Part shown: positions 34,799 through 43,106 of the stretch, one piece after another
How the letters are laid out: each line of letters begins with the position of its first letter
Position numbering within the stretch: the stretch's first letter is position 1
NCBI RefSeq assembly: GCF_000241465.1
Contig: NZ_JH584235.1
Coordinates: forward strand, 3,715,718-3,779,717
Direction: 5' to 3'
Source of the DNA: Sphingomonas echinoides ATCC 14820
Lineage (GTDB): Bacteria; Pseudomonadota; Alphaproteobacteria; Sphingomonadales; Sphingomonadaceae
DNA length: 64,000 nt
Made by a program: the position numbers and the translations under genes
Notes under the pieces: generated by a model
Seen by the model: only the letters and a program-made list of their open reading frames with translations
What the model was told of the DNA's origin: nothing
Databases searched by the model: none

Positions 34799-37111
34799 TC
34801 AGGCGCGCAGGCGTTCGATCGCCTGCGCCAGCGCGACATAGAGCTTGCCCATGTCGGAGGACAGGATGGTCACCCCAAGCGGAGATCCGTCGCGCTGCGA
34901 CAGGATCGTGCGGAGCATCGCCTCGAAATCATGAATGTAGCGATTGACCTGCTCCCGGAAGGCGGGGTCCTCTTCGTGCAGGCGCGCAATCTCGCGCGCT
35001 TCGGCGCTATCCAGCAAGCGTACTGCCCGCCGGGTGAACACCCCGCGATCGCCCTTGAGATAGGCTGACCAGGCGCTGTCCGACACGTCGGTGGAGAAGG
35101 TCTTGGCGATGTCGATCGAGGCGGAATTGAGCGATTCGATCAGCAACGAGACACGCCGCGCCAGCGTTTCCTGATCGGCGTTTTCGCGCTCGGCGCGCGC
35201 GTCCTGCAGGCGGCTTTCGACCAAAGCGGTTGAATCGGCGATGGCGAGCATCTGCTGGGTCAGCCGTTCGGACGCGCGCGCGGCGGCATCGGCGGCAGCT
35301 TCGCCCGCTTGCCCGATGCTGGCGAGCTGCCGTTCGACCGCGACGCGCGTCGCGCGCTCCATCGCGGCGGCGCTTTGCTGTTCCAGGGCGTGCGCTGCCT
35401 CGGGGATGACCGTCGCCAGCGTTTCGCGCGCGCGGTCGGCGGCGGCACTGGCGGTATCGCGCACGCGCAGCAGCGCCTCGACCAGCCGGGGAGCGGCATC
35501 TTCGGCGAAGCGATGCGTGCGCCCGATCGTATCGTCGACCATTTCGCCCAGCGCATCGGCCTTGATCTTGCCGTCGGACAGCGTCTCGAGCAGCGTGCTC
35601 GCCAGTTCGTTGACGGTGTCGCGTTGGATCGCGATGACATGGGCGATCGATTCGATCGCATCGTGCGTGCTCTCCGCCGCCGTCACCAGCGACAGCAATT
35701 CGGGCTTGGCCTGCCCGACGATCTTGCGGCTGACGCCGAGCCGATCATCAAGGCGGGTCAGCGCCTCGGGCAGGGTTTCGTCAATCTCGCGCGCGGCGGA
35801 ATCGAGCGCCATCAGCAAATGTTCGGTCGAGGCGATGGCATGCGTCGCCATTTCGTCGCCGGTCTTCAGCGCCTCGGTCATCGCATCGGCGGATCCGCCG
35901 AGCGCACTGATCGACGCGGCCAGCGCCTGGGTGCGTTGCACGCCCTGGTTATGCAGCGTTTCGAACGTGTCGGAAACGCGCACAAGCCCCTGGTCGATTT
36001 CTTCGACGATCGTGTCGCTGGCCGCGCGTTGATCGGCAAGGCGAGCAGCGACGCGGTCGATCAGGGTTTCGATCTCGGCGATGCGCGCGGCCAGGCCTTC
36101 GGCGCTGTCGCGCGCGGCGCGCTCGAGTGCTGCCTGGTTGGTGCCGAGCATCGCCAGCATTGCCTCGCCCTGCGCGGCGATGCCCTTGCGCGCTTCGTCG
36201 ACGGCGTCGGCGGTGCGGCCGAGCAGGCCATCGACCGCCTGCGACATGTCGCCCGTGACCTGTTCCAGCCGCGCGCCCGCTGTTTCGCTGGTAACTTCCA
36301 TGCGGGTGATGTGCGCGGCGAGCTTCTGCGCGGCACCGTTGGCGACCGCATCCGCTTCGCGCCCACGCTCGGCCAGCGCGGTGAGTTGCGCATCGAGCGC
36401 CGCGGCATGTTCGCTCGCGGTAACGCCGGTTGCCTTGAGCAACTGCGCCAGCCCGTCGGTCTCGTTATGCGCGCGCGGCAACAGCGCCAACAGCACTTCC
36501 AGCCGGGTATGCGCCTGGTCCGCTGCGGTCGCCAGGGTTGCCGCATGGGCATCGGCGGTCGTGATTTGCGTGGTCAGCCCCGACCCGATCGAGGCCATTC
36601 GCGCAACCGCGCCATCGCCCAGCGCCATCAAGGCATTGGTCTGCTCGGCCAGGTTGGCGCGATTGCTTTCGATACTGTGGGCGAGGGCCGCGACGGTGCG
36701 TTCAAGGCTGGCAGCCTCGGCGCGCATCGCCTGTGCCGTCTGTCCGAAGCGACGCGCCTCCGCCGTGCTGGTGCGCAGCGCCAACACCAGCAAAATCGCG
36801 ATCAAGGCTGGCGGCACGCACAGCCCGGCGACGAAATTGACCAGCGCAGGCGGCGTCAGCGTGGCCAAGCTGTCCCGCGACAACCACAGCATCGCACCAA
36901 TCCACCCCAGCGATGCGAGCGTCCCCAGGATGGAGAGCCACGGCACCGGCCGCGACGGCGGTCGATCGTCAATCACGTCGGTCAGTTCGATGGAATCCTC
37001 CGGCACGGGCGCAACCTCCGCCATCGCCACACCCTCTTCCGCGTCGGCTTGGGCGGGTGGCGCGGCGCTGTGCGGCCGCAGGTCTATGATGCGAGAACCC
37101 CCGTTCATCAT
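34799..37111 (-). CDS. Two-TM coiled-coil protein, TipN-like polarity factor candidate
   Basis: This 770-residue protein has an acidic/Pro-rich cytosolic N-terminus, two membrane helices (about 57-77 and 89-112) and then some 560 residues of Ala/Glu/Arg-rich helix with coiled-coil character. It ends in a conserved-looking globular tail with AYLKGDRGVFTRRAVRLLDS, VNRYIHDFEAMLR and SSDMGKLYVALAQAIERLR. Two TMs plus a long coiled coil is the layout of Caulobacter TipN, which marks the new pole. I infer a similar role, but I could not align the two. It is divergent from the Hpt-like gene across 79 bp. Confidence 0.7.
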   Translation of the reverse strand: MMNGGSRIIDLRPHSAAPPAQADAEEGVAMAEVAPVPEDSIELTDVIDDRPPSRPVPWLSILGTLASLGWIGAMLWLSRDSLATLTPPALVNFVAGLCVPPALIAILLVLALRTSTAEARRFGQTAQAMRAEAASLERTVAALAHSIESNRANLAEQTNALMALGDGAVARMASIGSGLTTQITTADAHAATLATAADQAHTRLEVLLALLPRAHNETDGLAQLLKATGVTASEHAAALDAQLTALAERGREADAVANGAAQKLAAHITRMEVTSETAGARLEQVTGDMSQAVDGLLGRTADAVDEARKGIAAQGEAMLAMLGTNQAALERAARDSAEGLAARIAEIETLIDRVAARLADQRAASDTIVEEIDQGLVRVSDTFETLHNQGVQRTQALAASISALGGSADAMTEALKTGDEMATHAIASTEHLLMALDSAAREIDETLPEALTRLDDRLGVSRKIVGQAKPELLSLVTAAESTHDAIESIAHVIAIQRDTVNELASTLLETLSDGKIKADALGEMVDDTIGRTHRFAEDAAPRLVEALLRVRDTASAAADRARETLATVIPEAAHALEQQSAAAMERATRVAVERQLASIGQAGEAAADAAARASERLTQQMLAIADSTALVESRLQDARAERENADQETLARRVSLLIESLNSASIDIAKTFSTDVSDSAWSAYLKGDRGVFTRRAVRLLDSAEAREIARLHEEDPAFREQVNRYIHDFEAMLRTILSQRDGSPLGVTILSSDMGKLYVALAQAIERLRA

Positions 37112-37190
37112 GCTTGTTTATCACGAAAGTCGCCAGTTCAAAGCGAATAGCGAAACCTTGTCTTAACGGATGAGGCGCTAGACGGGCGCA

Positions 37191-37484
37191 ATGGCCTATG
37201 ATCCCGGTGCAATTGACGCGACCTTGGCGGCAGCAGTGGGCGATGAGCCCGCCCTGATCGCGGAACTGCGCGGCGCATTTCTCGAGAGCGTGGAGCGGGG
37301 GTTGAGCGCGCTCGAGACGGCGCAAGGCGACGAGGCATGGCGTGCGGCCGCATGGCGGATGCGCGGCCTCGCCGCCAGTTTCGGGGCAATCCGCCTGATG
37401 GCCATCGCCACCGAAGCCGCCGAGGCGATGGCGCATGACCCCGCGCTGATGCGGCGCTTGCGCCGCGCGGTGGAGCGGCTCTGA
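37191..37484 (+). CDS. Degenerate Hpt-domain protein lacking the phospho-histidine
   Basis: This 97-residue helical protein follows the Hpt pattern: the segment DEAWRAAAWRMRGLAASFGA aligns with the usual W..AAHxLKG-ASFGA block. At the phospho-acceptor position it has Trp55 instead of His, and the following Lys is Arg58. It therefore should not accept phosphate; it may bind and sequester a receiver or kinase domain. The ATG follows a short leader in the divergent region with the TipN-like gene. The membrane-protein gene follows after 50 bp. Length and helix spacing are normal, so this is not a truncation. Confidence 0.75.
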   Translation: MAYDPGAIDATLAAAVGDEPALIAELRGAFLESVERGLSALETAQGDEAWRAAAWRMRGLAASFGAIRLMAIATEAAEAMAHDPALMRRLRRAVERL

Positions 37485-37534
37485 TCGTTTTGCGGGCTTT
37501 GCCTTAATCGAGCCGAGCCCCTAACAGCTAGGCG

Positions 37535-38695
37535 ATGCTGGCTGGATTGATTTTTGCGACCGAAGATGCCGATGACCGCGTAGGCGTGCTCGCGGCGACC
37601 TTGCCGTTTGGCGGGTTGACGCTGATCGAGTTTCAGGCGCGCTTGCTGGTGGCGGCGGGCGCGACCCACATCATCCTGGTCGTCGCACGCATGACCCCGG
37701 AATTGCTGGGCGCGATCAGCCGCATCGGGCGGCGCGGCGTGTCGGTCGATGCGGTGCGCAGCGCGGGCGAAGTGCTGGAAAAACTCCATCCGCTCGCGCG
37801 CGTGTTGGTCGTTGCGGACGGCGTGGTGACCACGAGCGAAGTCGTTCAGGCAATTGCCGCCGCGCCGCACGACACGCTGCTGGTGACCGACCAGATGGAC
37901 TCGCACTATGAACGTGTTGGCGCAAACGTCGCATGGGCTGGCCTCGCCTTGCTAGATTGCAAGCGCATTGCCGAAGTCGCCGCCTTGCCGCGCGATTATG
38001 ATTTTCAGTCGACCTTGTTGCGGGTGGCCGCACAGGCCGCGGCCGATCAGGTCCGGCTCGACGCGCATATGGCCCCCGGCCACACGATCGAGCGGAGCAC
38101 CCAGGCACTGGCCGCGCGCGGCAACGGCACGGTTGCGGCGCTGGTCGCCAGACCGGCGCGCTGGGCCGAGCGCTATCTGCTGTCGCCGCTCATTCGGCTG
38201 ATCTTGCCACCGCTGATGACGCGTGGGGTCGGGACGATCACGGTGCTGGCGGGGGGCATTGCGGTCGCGCTTGGCGCGTGGCTGACGATTTTTATCGGGC
38301 ACCCGGCCGTCGGCATGGCGCTAACGTATCTTGCCGTCGGGGTCACCGGGGTCGCGGCGGCGCTGGCCTGGGTTCGCGACGAAGGATCGGTCGCGCGCAT
38401 TGCCGAGCATCTGACCCCGGCGATCGTGGCGGGGGCGGCGCTGCTGGTCGGCTATGGCGCGGATCGGCCGGCCGGATTGATCCTCGCGACCACCTTGATC
38501 ATCATCGCGGCCTTGCTCGAACGGGTTGCGGGATCGGCGCACGCCCGGCGTTTATGGGCCAGCCCCGTAGCCTATCCTCTGCTTATGCTGCCGCTGCTCG
38601 CGCTGGGTCAGCCGCTGTTCGCGCTTGGCTTGGCCGCGCTCTATGCGGTCGTCACGCTTGCCGTCGCCATTGAGGGCTTTCTCGAAAAGCCTTAG
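37535..38695 (+). CDS. Membrane protein with nucleotidyltransferase-like N-terminal domain
   Basis: This is a 386-residue protein of unknown role. Residues about 1-200 have the layout of a GT-A/NTP-transferase fold (TLPFGGLTLIEFQARLLVAAGA, then RVLVVADGVV), but the GGxSxRxG nucleotide loop is missing. Residues about 215-380 contain roughly six hydrophobic helices. The order recalls fused nucleotidyltransferase/CDP-alcohol phosphatidyltransferases, yet the DGxxAR motif of the latter is also absent. Either both domains are non-catalytic or the resemblance is superficial. It lies within a run of same-strand signalling genes. Confidence 0.75.
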   Translation: MLAGLIFATEDADDRVGVLAATLPFGGLTLIEFQARLLVAAGATHIILVVARMTPELLGAISRIGRRGVSVDAVRSAGEVLEKLHPLARVLVVADGVVTTSEVVQAIAAAPHDTLLVTDQMDSHYERVGANVAWAGLALLDCKRIAEVAALPRDYDFQSTLLRVAAQAAADQVRLDAHMAPGHTIERSTQALAARGNGTVAALVARPARWAERYLLSPLIRLILPPLMTRGVGTITVLAGGIAVALGAWLTIFIGHPAVGMALTYLAVGVTGVAAALAWVRDEGSVARIAEHLTPAIVAGAALLVGYGADRPAGLILATTLIIIAALLERVAGSAHARRLWASPVAYPLLMLPLLALGQPLFALGLAALYAVVTLAVAIEGFLEKP

Positions 38696-38730
38696 TCTCG
38701 CTTTAACGACAACCCCTTATTGCCGAGATC

Positions 38731-39846
38731 ATGTCGAATGAATGTGGCGACAAGGATGCTGAGGCCAATGGGGCCGTTACCGCACTGCTCAACCGGGCGG
38801 CGGCGGCGGACGCGCGCGCCGACGATCGGCTGCGCATCGCCATCGCCGACTTTTTCCTGGCTGAGGCTGCACGGCTCGACGACCGCACGCGAATCGCCAT
38901 GGCGGCGACGCTCGGCGATTTGGTCCAGTCGGTAGAAGCGGCGTTGCGCCACCACGCTGCCCGATTGCTGCTGGCGCGCGATGCCGCTTTGCTCTCTGCC
39001 GCCGTCGAGGCGGAGGGCACCTCGATTTTTGACCGGCTGGCGCAAGCGGGCGTGCTGCGCGATGCCGAACTGATGCGGGAGCTGCTTGGCCGCGTCCAAC
39101 AGGATCTGCTGACCGATGCGCTGCCGGGAGAATCGCCCGATGATCCCGATCGTCCAAGCCTGTTGCCGCGCCTCGCCAGTGCGCCCGATCGTGTGATTTC
39201 AGCGAGCGCGGTGGCGTTGATGACGGCGGAGAGCCGTCGCCGCGGGTCTCCGGCCCCCGGCCAGCCTGCCGTCACCGATCTTCCCGCCGAGTTGCACCAC
39301 CGCGTGATTTGGTGGGTTGCCGCCGCAATCCGCGAAAGTCTGGAGGCGCAGGACGGCGAATCCCGCATGCTGCTCGACCGCGCGCTGGTCGACGCGGCGC
39401 TACGCAGTATCGCCGCGCATGATGAGGGCGACCGGTTGGAAGCGACGGCGCTGCGCCTCGCCAGCGCGCTCGACCCGCAAGCGAGCGAACTCGCCATCCT
39501 GCTGGTCGAGGCGCTGGCCGACCGGTGGCTGGCAGTGTTCATCGCGTTGCTCGCGCGTGCGCTGGGGCTGGATTATGCCGATGCACGCGAAATCGTTCTC
39601 GACCGTGACGGCAGCCGCTTGTGGCTGGTGTTGCGCGCGCTTGAACTGGATCGTGCCGCAATCGCGCGGATCGGACTTGCGCTGTGCGAAGCCGAGCCAG
39701 TACGAAACCTAGATCGTTTCGCGGACGGAATTAACGACATTCTGGCAATATCCCCCTCGACCGCGCGTCACGCCCTTGCCCCATTGCTGCTGCATCGCGA
39801 TTATCGCGCGGCCTTGGTGGCACTGGGGCGGGGGACGCACCAATGA
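38731..39846 (+). CDS. DUF2336 domain protein
   Basis: This 371-residue soluble, helix-rich protein matches the DUF2336 pattern common in Alphaproteobacteria: HEAT-like helices with LRIAIADFFLAEAARLDDRT and a later SRLWLVLRALELDRAAIARI segment. Members are often found beside receiver, PilZ or kinase genes, but have no assigned biochemical role. Its stop overlaps the start of the next gene (ATGA), so it is translationally coupled to the histidine-kinase-like gene. A partner role with that protein is an inference. Confidence 0.83.
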   Translation: MSNECGDKDAEANGAVTALLNRAAAADARADDRLRIAIADFFLAEAARLDDRTRIAMAATLGDLVQSVEAALRHHAARLLLARDAALLSAAVEAEGTSIFDRLAQAGVLRDAELMRELLGRVQQDLLTDALPGESPDDPDRPSLLPRLASAPDRVISASAVALMTAESRRRGSPAPGQPAVTDLPAELHHRVIWWVAAAIRESLEAQDGESRMLLDRALVDAALRSIAAHDEGDRLEATALRLASALDPQASELAILLVEALADRWLAVFIALLARALGLDYADAREIVLDRDGSRLWLVLRALELDRAAIARIGLALCEAEPVRNLDRFADGINDILAISPSTARHALAPLLLHRDYRAALVALGRGTHQ

Positions 39847-41240
39847 ATGTGAGCGAGCCAATGTTGCCGCCGGTGCGCGGCATGGTCGACCGAGACGGGC
39901 GTCTGGTCGAGGCGGATCAGCGACTCCATGACCTCAACGCCCGCGCCGGTGGCGATATCGGGCAGCCGCTGGCCGTGCCGCAAATCGCGGCGCTCGCACG
40001 CTTGGCGCAGCGGCTTGGTATTCTGGTGTCCCGCGCCGTGGTTGCTGCGGATGGGCCGGACGACCTGGAATTATGGGTGCGCGCTGAGCCCGATTCGGTT
40101 GCCAGCTCGGGCAATGTCCGGCTGCACATTACCGGCTGGCGCAGCCGTGCGGCGTGGCATCCGGCGGCGGCGGCAGAGGAGCGCGCGACCGACTTTCTGC
40201 GCAGCGAGAGTGATTGGCTGTGGGAAACCGACAGCGCACTGCGGCTGACCTTCCTCTCGCTCTCCGCCGGGGCACGCTATGGTTTCGATGGTGCGGCAAT
40301 GCTGGGCCAGCCGCTGACGCGATTGTTCGTGTTGGGGGAGGGCGATGGTGGGGTCTTCCCGATTTTGGGCGGGTTGGCGCTGCAACAGCGCTTCGACGAT
40401 CAGGTCGCGACGATCCGCGCCAGCGGGCACCGCGTGCGCCTTGCCGCTACGCCGCGGACCGACGCCAATGGCGCTTTTTCGGGCTTTGTCGGCGCGGCCT
40501 ATGCGCTGGACGGCGATCCGGCGACAACAATAACCGCGCCCGCGCCGCCTGTTGCTCCGGATGCGGTGACCACCGCCTTTGCGATGCGACTGGATCAGGC
40601 GCTGCGTGGGCCGCTCGACCGTATCATCGCCAATGCCGACAGCATTCATGCCCAGTCGGAAGGCCCGTTGCGGCAGGATTACGCCGATTACGCCGCCGAC
40701 ATTGCCAGCGCGGGGCGGCATTTGATGGGGCTGGTCGACGATCTGGTGGATCTCCAGGCGATCGAACGACCCGATTTCGTGGTGGCCAAGGAAGCCATCG
40801 ATCTGGCGGATGTCGCGCGCCGCGCGGCGGGGTTGCTCCAGGTCCGGGCATCCGAGGCGAAGGTGCGGATCGACCGCCCGTCGCTGGGCGAGACGCTGGC
40901 GGCAACCGGCGAATTCCGCCGTGCGCTACAAGTGCTGGTCAATCTCATCGGCAATGCGGTCCGCTATTCGCCGCCCGATGGCATGGTCTGGGTGCGCGCC
41001 GAACGGGAAGGAACGGTCGCGGCGGTGATCGTCGCCGATCAGGGGAAGGGCATCGCGCTGGAGGATCAGGCGCGCATTTTCGAAAAGTTCGAACGGGTCG
41101 ATCCACGCGAGGTTGGCGGCAGCGGGCTCGGGCTCTACATCGCGCGGCGGCTGGCGCGCGCGATGGGTGGCGACGTGACCGTGGATTCCGCCCCCGGGCA
41201 AGGCGCGCGGTTTGTGTTTACATTGCCGGAGCGCGTCTAA
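39843..41240 (+). CDS. PAS-containing histidine-kinase-like protein with Gln at the H-box
   Basis: This 465-residue soluble protein has an N-terminal region, a PAS-like domain (about 115-220, LRSESDWLWETDSALRLTFL), a dimerisation helix pair and an ATPase domain. The H-box reads LDQALRGPLDRII, where Gln252 (codon CAG at 40596) takes the place of the phospho-His. The ATP-binding motifs are intact: NLIGNAVRYSP, DQGKGI, FEKFERV and GGSGLGLYIARRL. It may bind ATP but should not autophosphorylate at the usual site. Caulobacter DivL is a precedent for a kinase with a substituted H-box. It is coupled to the DUF2336 gene. Confidence 0.85.
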   Translation: MNVSEPMLPPVRGMVDRDGRLVEADQRLHDLNARAGGDIGQPLAVPQIAALARLAQRLGILVSRAVVAADGPDDLELWVRAEPDSVASSGNVRLHITGWRSRAAWHPAAAAEERATDFLRSESDWLWETDSALRLTFLSLSAGARYGFDGAAMLGQPLTRLFVLGEGDGGVFPILGGLALQQRFDDQVATIRASGHRVRLAATPRTDANGAFSGFVGAAYALDGDPATTITAPAPPVAPDAVTTAFAMRLDQALRGPLDRIIANADSIHAQSEGPLRQDYADYAADIASAGRHLMGLVDDLVDLQAIERPDFVVAKEAIDLADVARRAAGLLQVRASEAKVRIDRPSLGETLAATGEFRRALQVLVNLIGNAVRYSPPDGMVWVRAEREGTVAAVIVADQGKGIALEDQARIFEKFERVDPREVGGSGLGLYIARRLARAMGGDVTVDSAPGQGARFVFTLPERV

Positions 41241-41380
41241 GTCTTCGGCCGCTGTCCAAGCGCCACGATCGTCGGCGCATAAGATCGTCGAAAAAATGCC
41301 CGTGGCGGAGCCGCTGCAGCAACCTCACAGTCTATAAAGCGATGGGGGGCGGACGCTCCAAGACATCGGGATAGTGACGT

Positions 41381-42880
41381 ATGATCGACAAGGAAGTTCA
41401 AACGCGCCTGGATTTCATGGCGATCGATGAAACCCAACGTGCTGTTCTGGCGGAGCTTCAGCCGTTAGTTCGGACTTTACTTAGCCCTGCACTGGACCGC
41501 TTCTATCACAGCGCGCGCAGAACCCCGGAAACCGCCGCCTTCTTCCGCGACGATCAGCATATGGCGCACGCCAAGCGTGCGCAGGAAAGCCACTGGCTTC
41601 GTATTGCGACGGGCGCGTTCGATCAGGAATTTCATGCCAGCGTTCGCCGGATCGGCGCGATCCACGCCCATATCGGCCTCGAACCGCGCTGGTATATCGG
41701 CGCTTACGGGCTGGTCCTCGAAAATTTGATCCGTGGCATTGCGCGGCATCTGTCGCCGTGGCGGCGCCTGTTGTCGTTCTTCCGCGGGCCGAGCGCCGCC
41801 GATGCGAGCAGCGCGATCGTCAAAGCGGCCTTGCTCGACATGGAATTGTCGGTCTCGATCTATTTCGAAGAGGCACAAGTCGAACGCAACAAGGCGATCG
41901 AAAGCCTGTCGCAGGCCCTGTCGGCGCTGGCCGATGGCGATTTGAGCCGCGACGTTGCGAACATGCCGCCTGCCTTTGCTGCAATCGAAACCAGCTTTAA
42001 TCAAGCGCTTACCTCGCTGCGCGGTTTGATCGGCAGCGTGATGGCGAGCAGCGCCGGCATCCGGACCGGTTCCTCGGAAATTGCCCACGCTTCGGAAGAT
42101 CTGGCGCGCCGGACCGAGGGCACCGCCGCCAGCCTTGAGGAAACGTCGGCATCGCTGGTGCAGATCGATTCCAGGCTGAAGGCAACCGCCGCAGCGACCG
42201 CCGAGACGGTCAACCGCGCGCAACAGGCGACCGACACCGTGGCCAATGGCCGCGCGACCGCAGATCAGGCGGTCCAAGCCATGATCCGCGTCGGTGAGAG
42301 TGCCAAGGGCATCGATTCGGTGATCGAAGGTCTCGACAAGATCGCGTTTCAAACGCGCGTTCTCGCGATGAACGCCGCCGTCGAAGCGGGACGCGCGGGC
42401 GATTCGGGGCGTGGCTTCGCGGTCGTGGCTGATCTGGTGTCCGCGCTGGCGATGCGCGCCGAGGAAGAGGCCAAGCGCGCGCGCGATCAGTTGACCGTGA
42501 CGCAGGCCGACATTGGCACCGCCGTCAATGCCGTGAAAAACGTCGACACGTCGCTGACCGACATCTCCGGCGATGTGGCGAAGGTCCACGATCTGCTGGG
42601 CTCGATGGCCGACGATGCCGTGGCGCAATCCTCGGCTCTGAGCGAAATCTCGGCGGCGATCAGTTCGATGGACCGCACGACGCAGCAGAACGCCGCGATG
42701 GTCGAACAAACGTCGGCCGCCGCGCGCAATCTTACCAGCGAAGTTGGATCGCTGGCGCAGCAGACCGAGCGGTTCAAGACGGGAAGCGCCGCTGCTCCGG
42801 CTGGGTCCGCCGCGCCTCGGCGTTCGGCGCGCGCCAATGGCCGTGCGGTCAATGCTGCCGGTAGCGCGTCGGTTCAGTAA
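41381..42880 (+). CDS. Soluble globin-coupled chemoreceptor (methyl-accepting protein)
   Basis: This 499-residue protein has no membrane helix. Residues about 1-160 form a sensor globin: the proximal haem His is His95 in IHAHIGLEPRWYIGAY. A HAMP-like segment (LSALADGDLSRDV) leads to the signalling coiled coil, whose hairpin tip has IDSVIEGLDKIAFQTRVLAMNAAVEAGRAG and GRGFAVVA. Oxygen or another diatomic gas is the likely ligand. The C-terminal tail is Ala/Ser/Arg-rich. No cheA, cheW or cheY gene lies nearby, so its kinase must be elsewhere. The ATG at 41381 has only a weak upstream site. Confidence 0.9.
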   Translation: MIDKEVQTRLDFMAIDETQRAVLAELQPLVRTLLSPALDRFYHSARRTPETAAFFRDDQHMAHAKRAQESHWLRIATGAFDQEFHASVRRIGAIHAHIGLEPRWYIGAYGLVLENLIRGIARHLSPWRRLLSFFRGPSAADASSAIVKAALLDMELSVSIYFEEAQVERNKAIESLSQALSALADGDLSRDVANMPPAFAAIETSFNQALTSLRGLIGSVMASSAGIRTGSSEIAHASEDLARRTEGTAASLEETSASLVQIDSRLKATAAATAETVNRAQQATDTVANGRATADQAVQAMIRVGESAKGIDSVIEGLDKIAFQTRVLAMNAAVEAGRAGDSGRGFAVVADLVSALAMRAEEEAKRARDQLTVTQADIGTAVNAVKNVDTSLTDISGDVAKVHDLLGSMADDAVAQSSALSEISAAISSMDRTTQQNAAMVEQTSAAARNLTSEVGSLAQQTERFKTGSAAAPAGSAAPRRSARANGRAVNAAGSASVQ

Positions 42881-42911
42881 CCACCGCAGCGGTCCGCGGG
42901 TGGTCGGGCGC

Positions 42912-43106
42912 TCAGCGCCGCGACCACCACAGCAGCGCGCCGCCCGCCAGCCCGATCAGCGTACCATAAACCGCCCATTCGCCCTTGGCGAGCATTGGGC
43001 TCGATGCGGGCCACATGATAAGGCCGAGGCCCTGGCCCGCGAACAGCACCCCAAAGGCCAGCAGGATGACGCCCGCCACAAGGGCGAGCGCCTTCACCGG
43101 GTTCAC
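42912..43106 (-). CDS. Small two-helix membrane protein
   Basis: This 64-residue protein has two hydrophobic helices (about 6-30 and 44-60) and a basic C-terminus (WWSRR). It starts with GTG at 43104-43106 overlapping the gltA stop codon (GTGA), so it depends on gltA translation. I do not recognise the family; similar small ORFs behind gltA are plausible in relatives. Convergent with the chemoreceptor gene. Confidence 0.7.
   Translation of the reverse strand: MNPVKALALVAGVILLAFGVLFAGQGLGLIMWPASSPMLAKGEWAVYGTLIGLAGGALLWWSRR

Noticed and set aside
37140..38730. CtrA-type sites (TTAA before the genes at 37191, 37535 and 38731)
   Set aside because: Only single TTAA/TTAAC half-sites occur; none shows TTAA-N7-TTAA.
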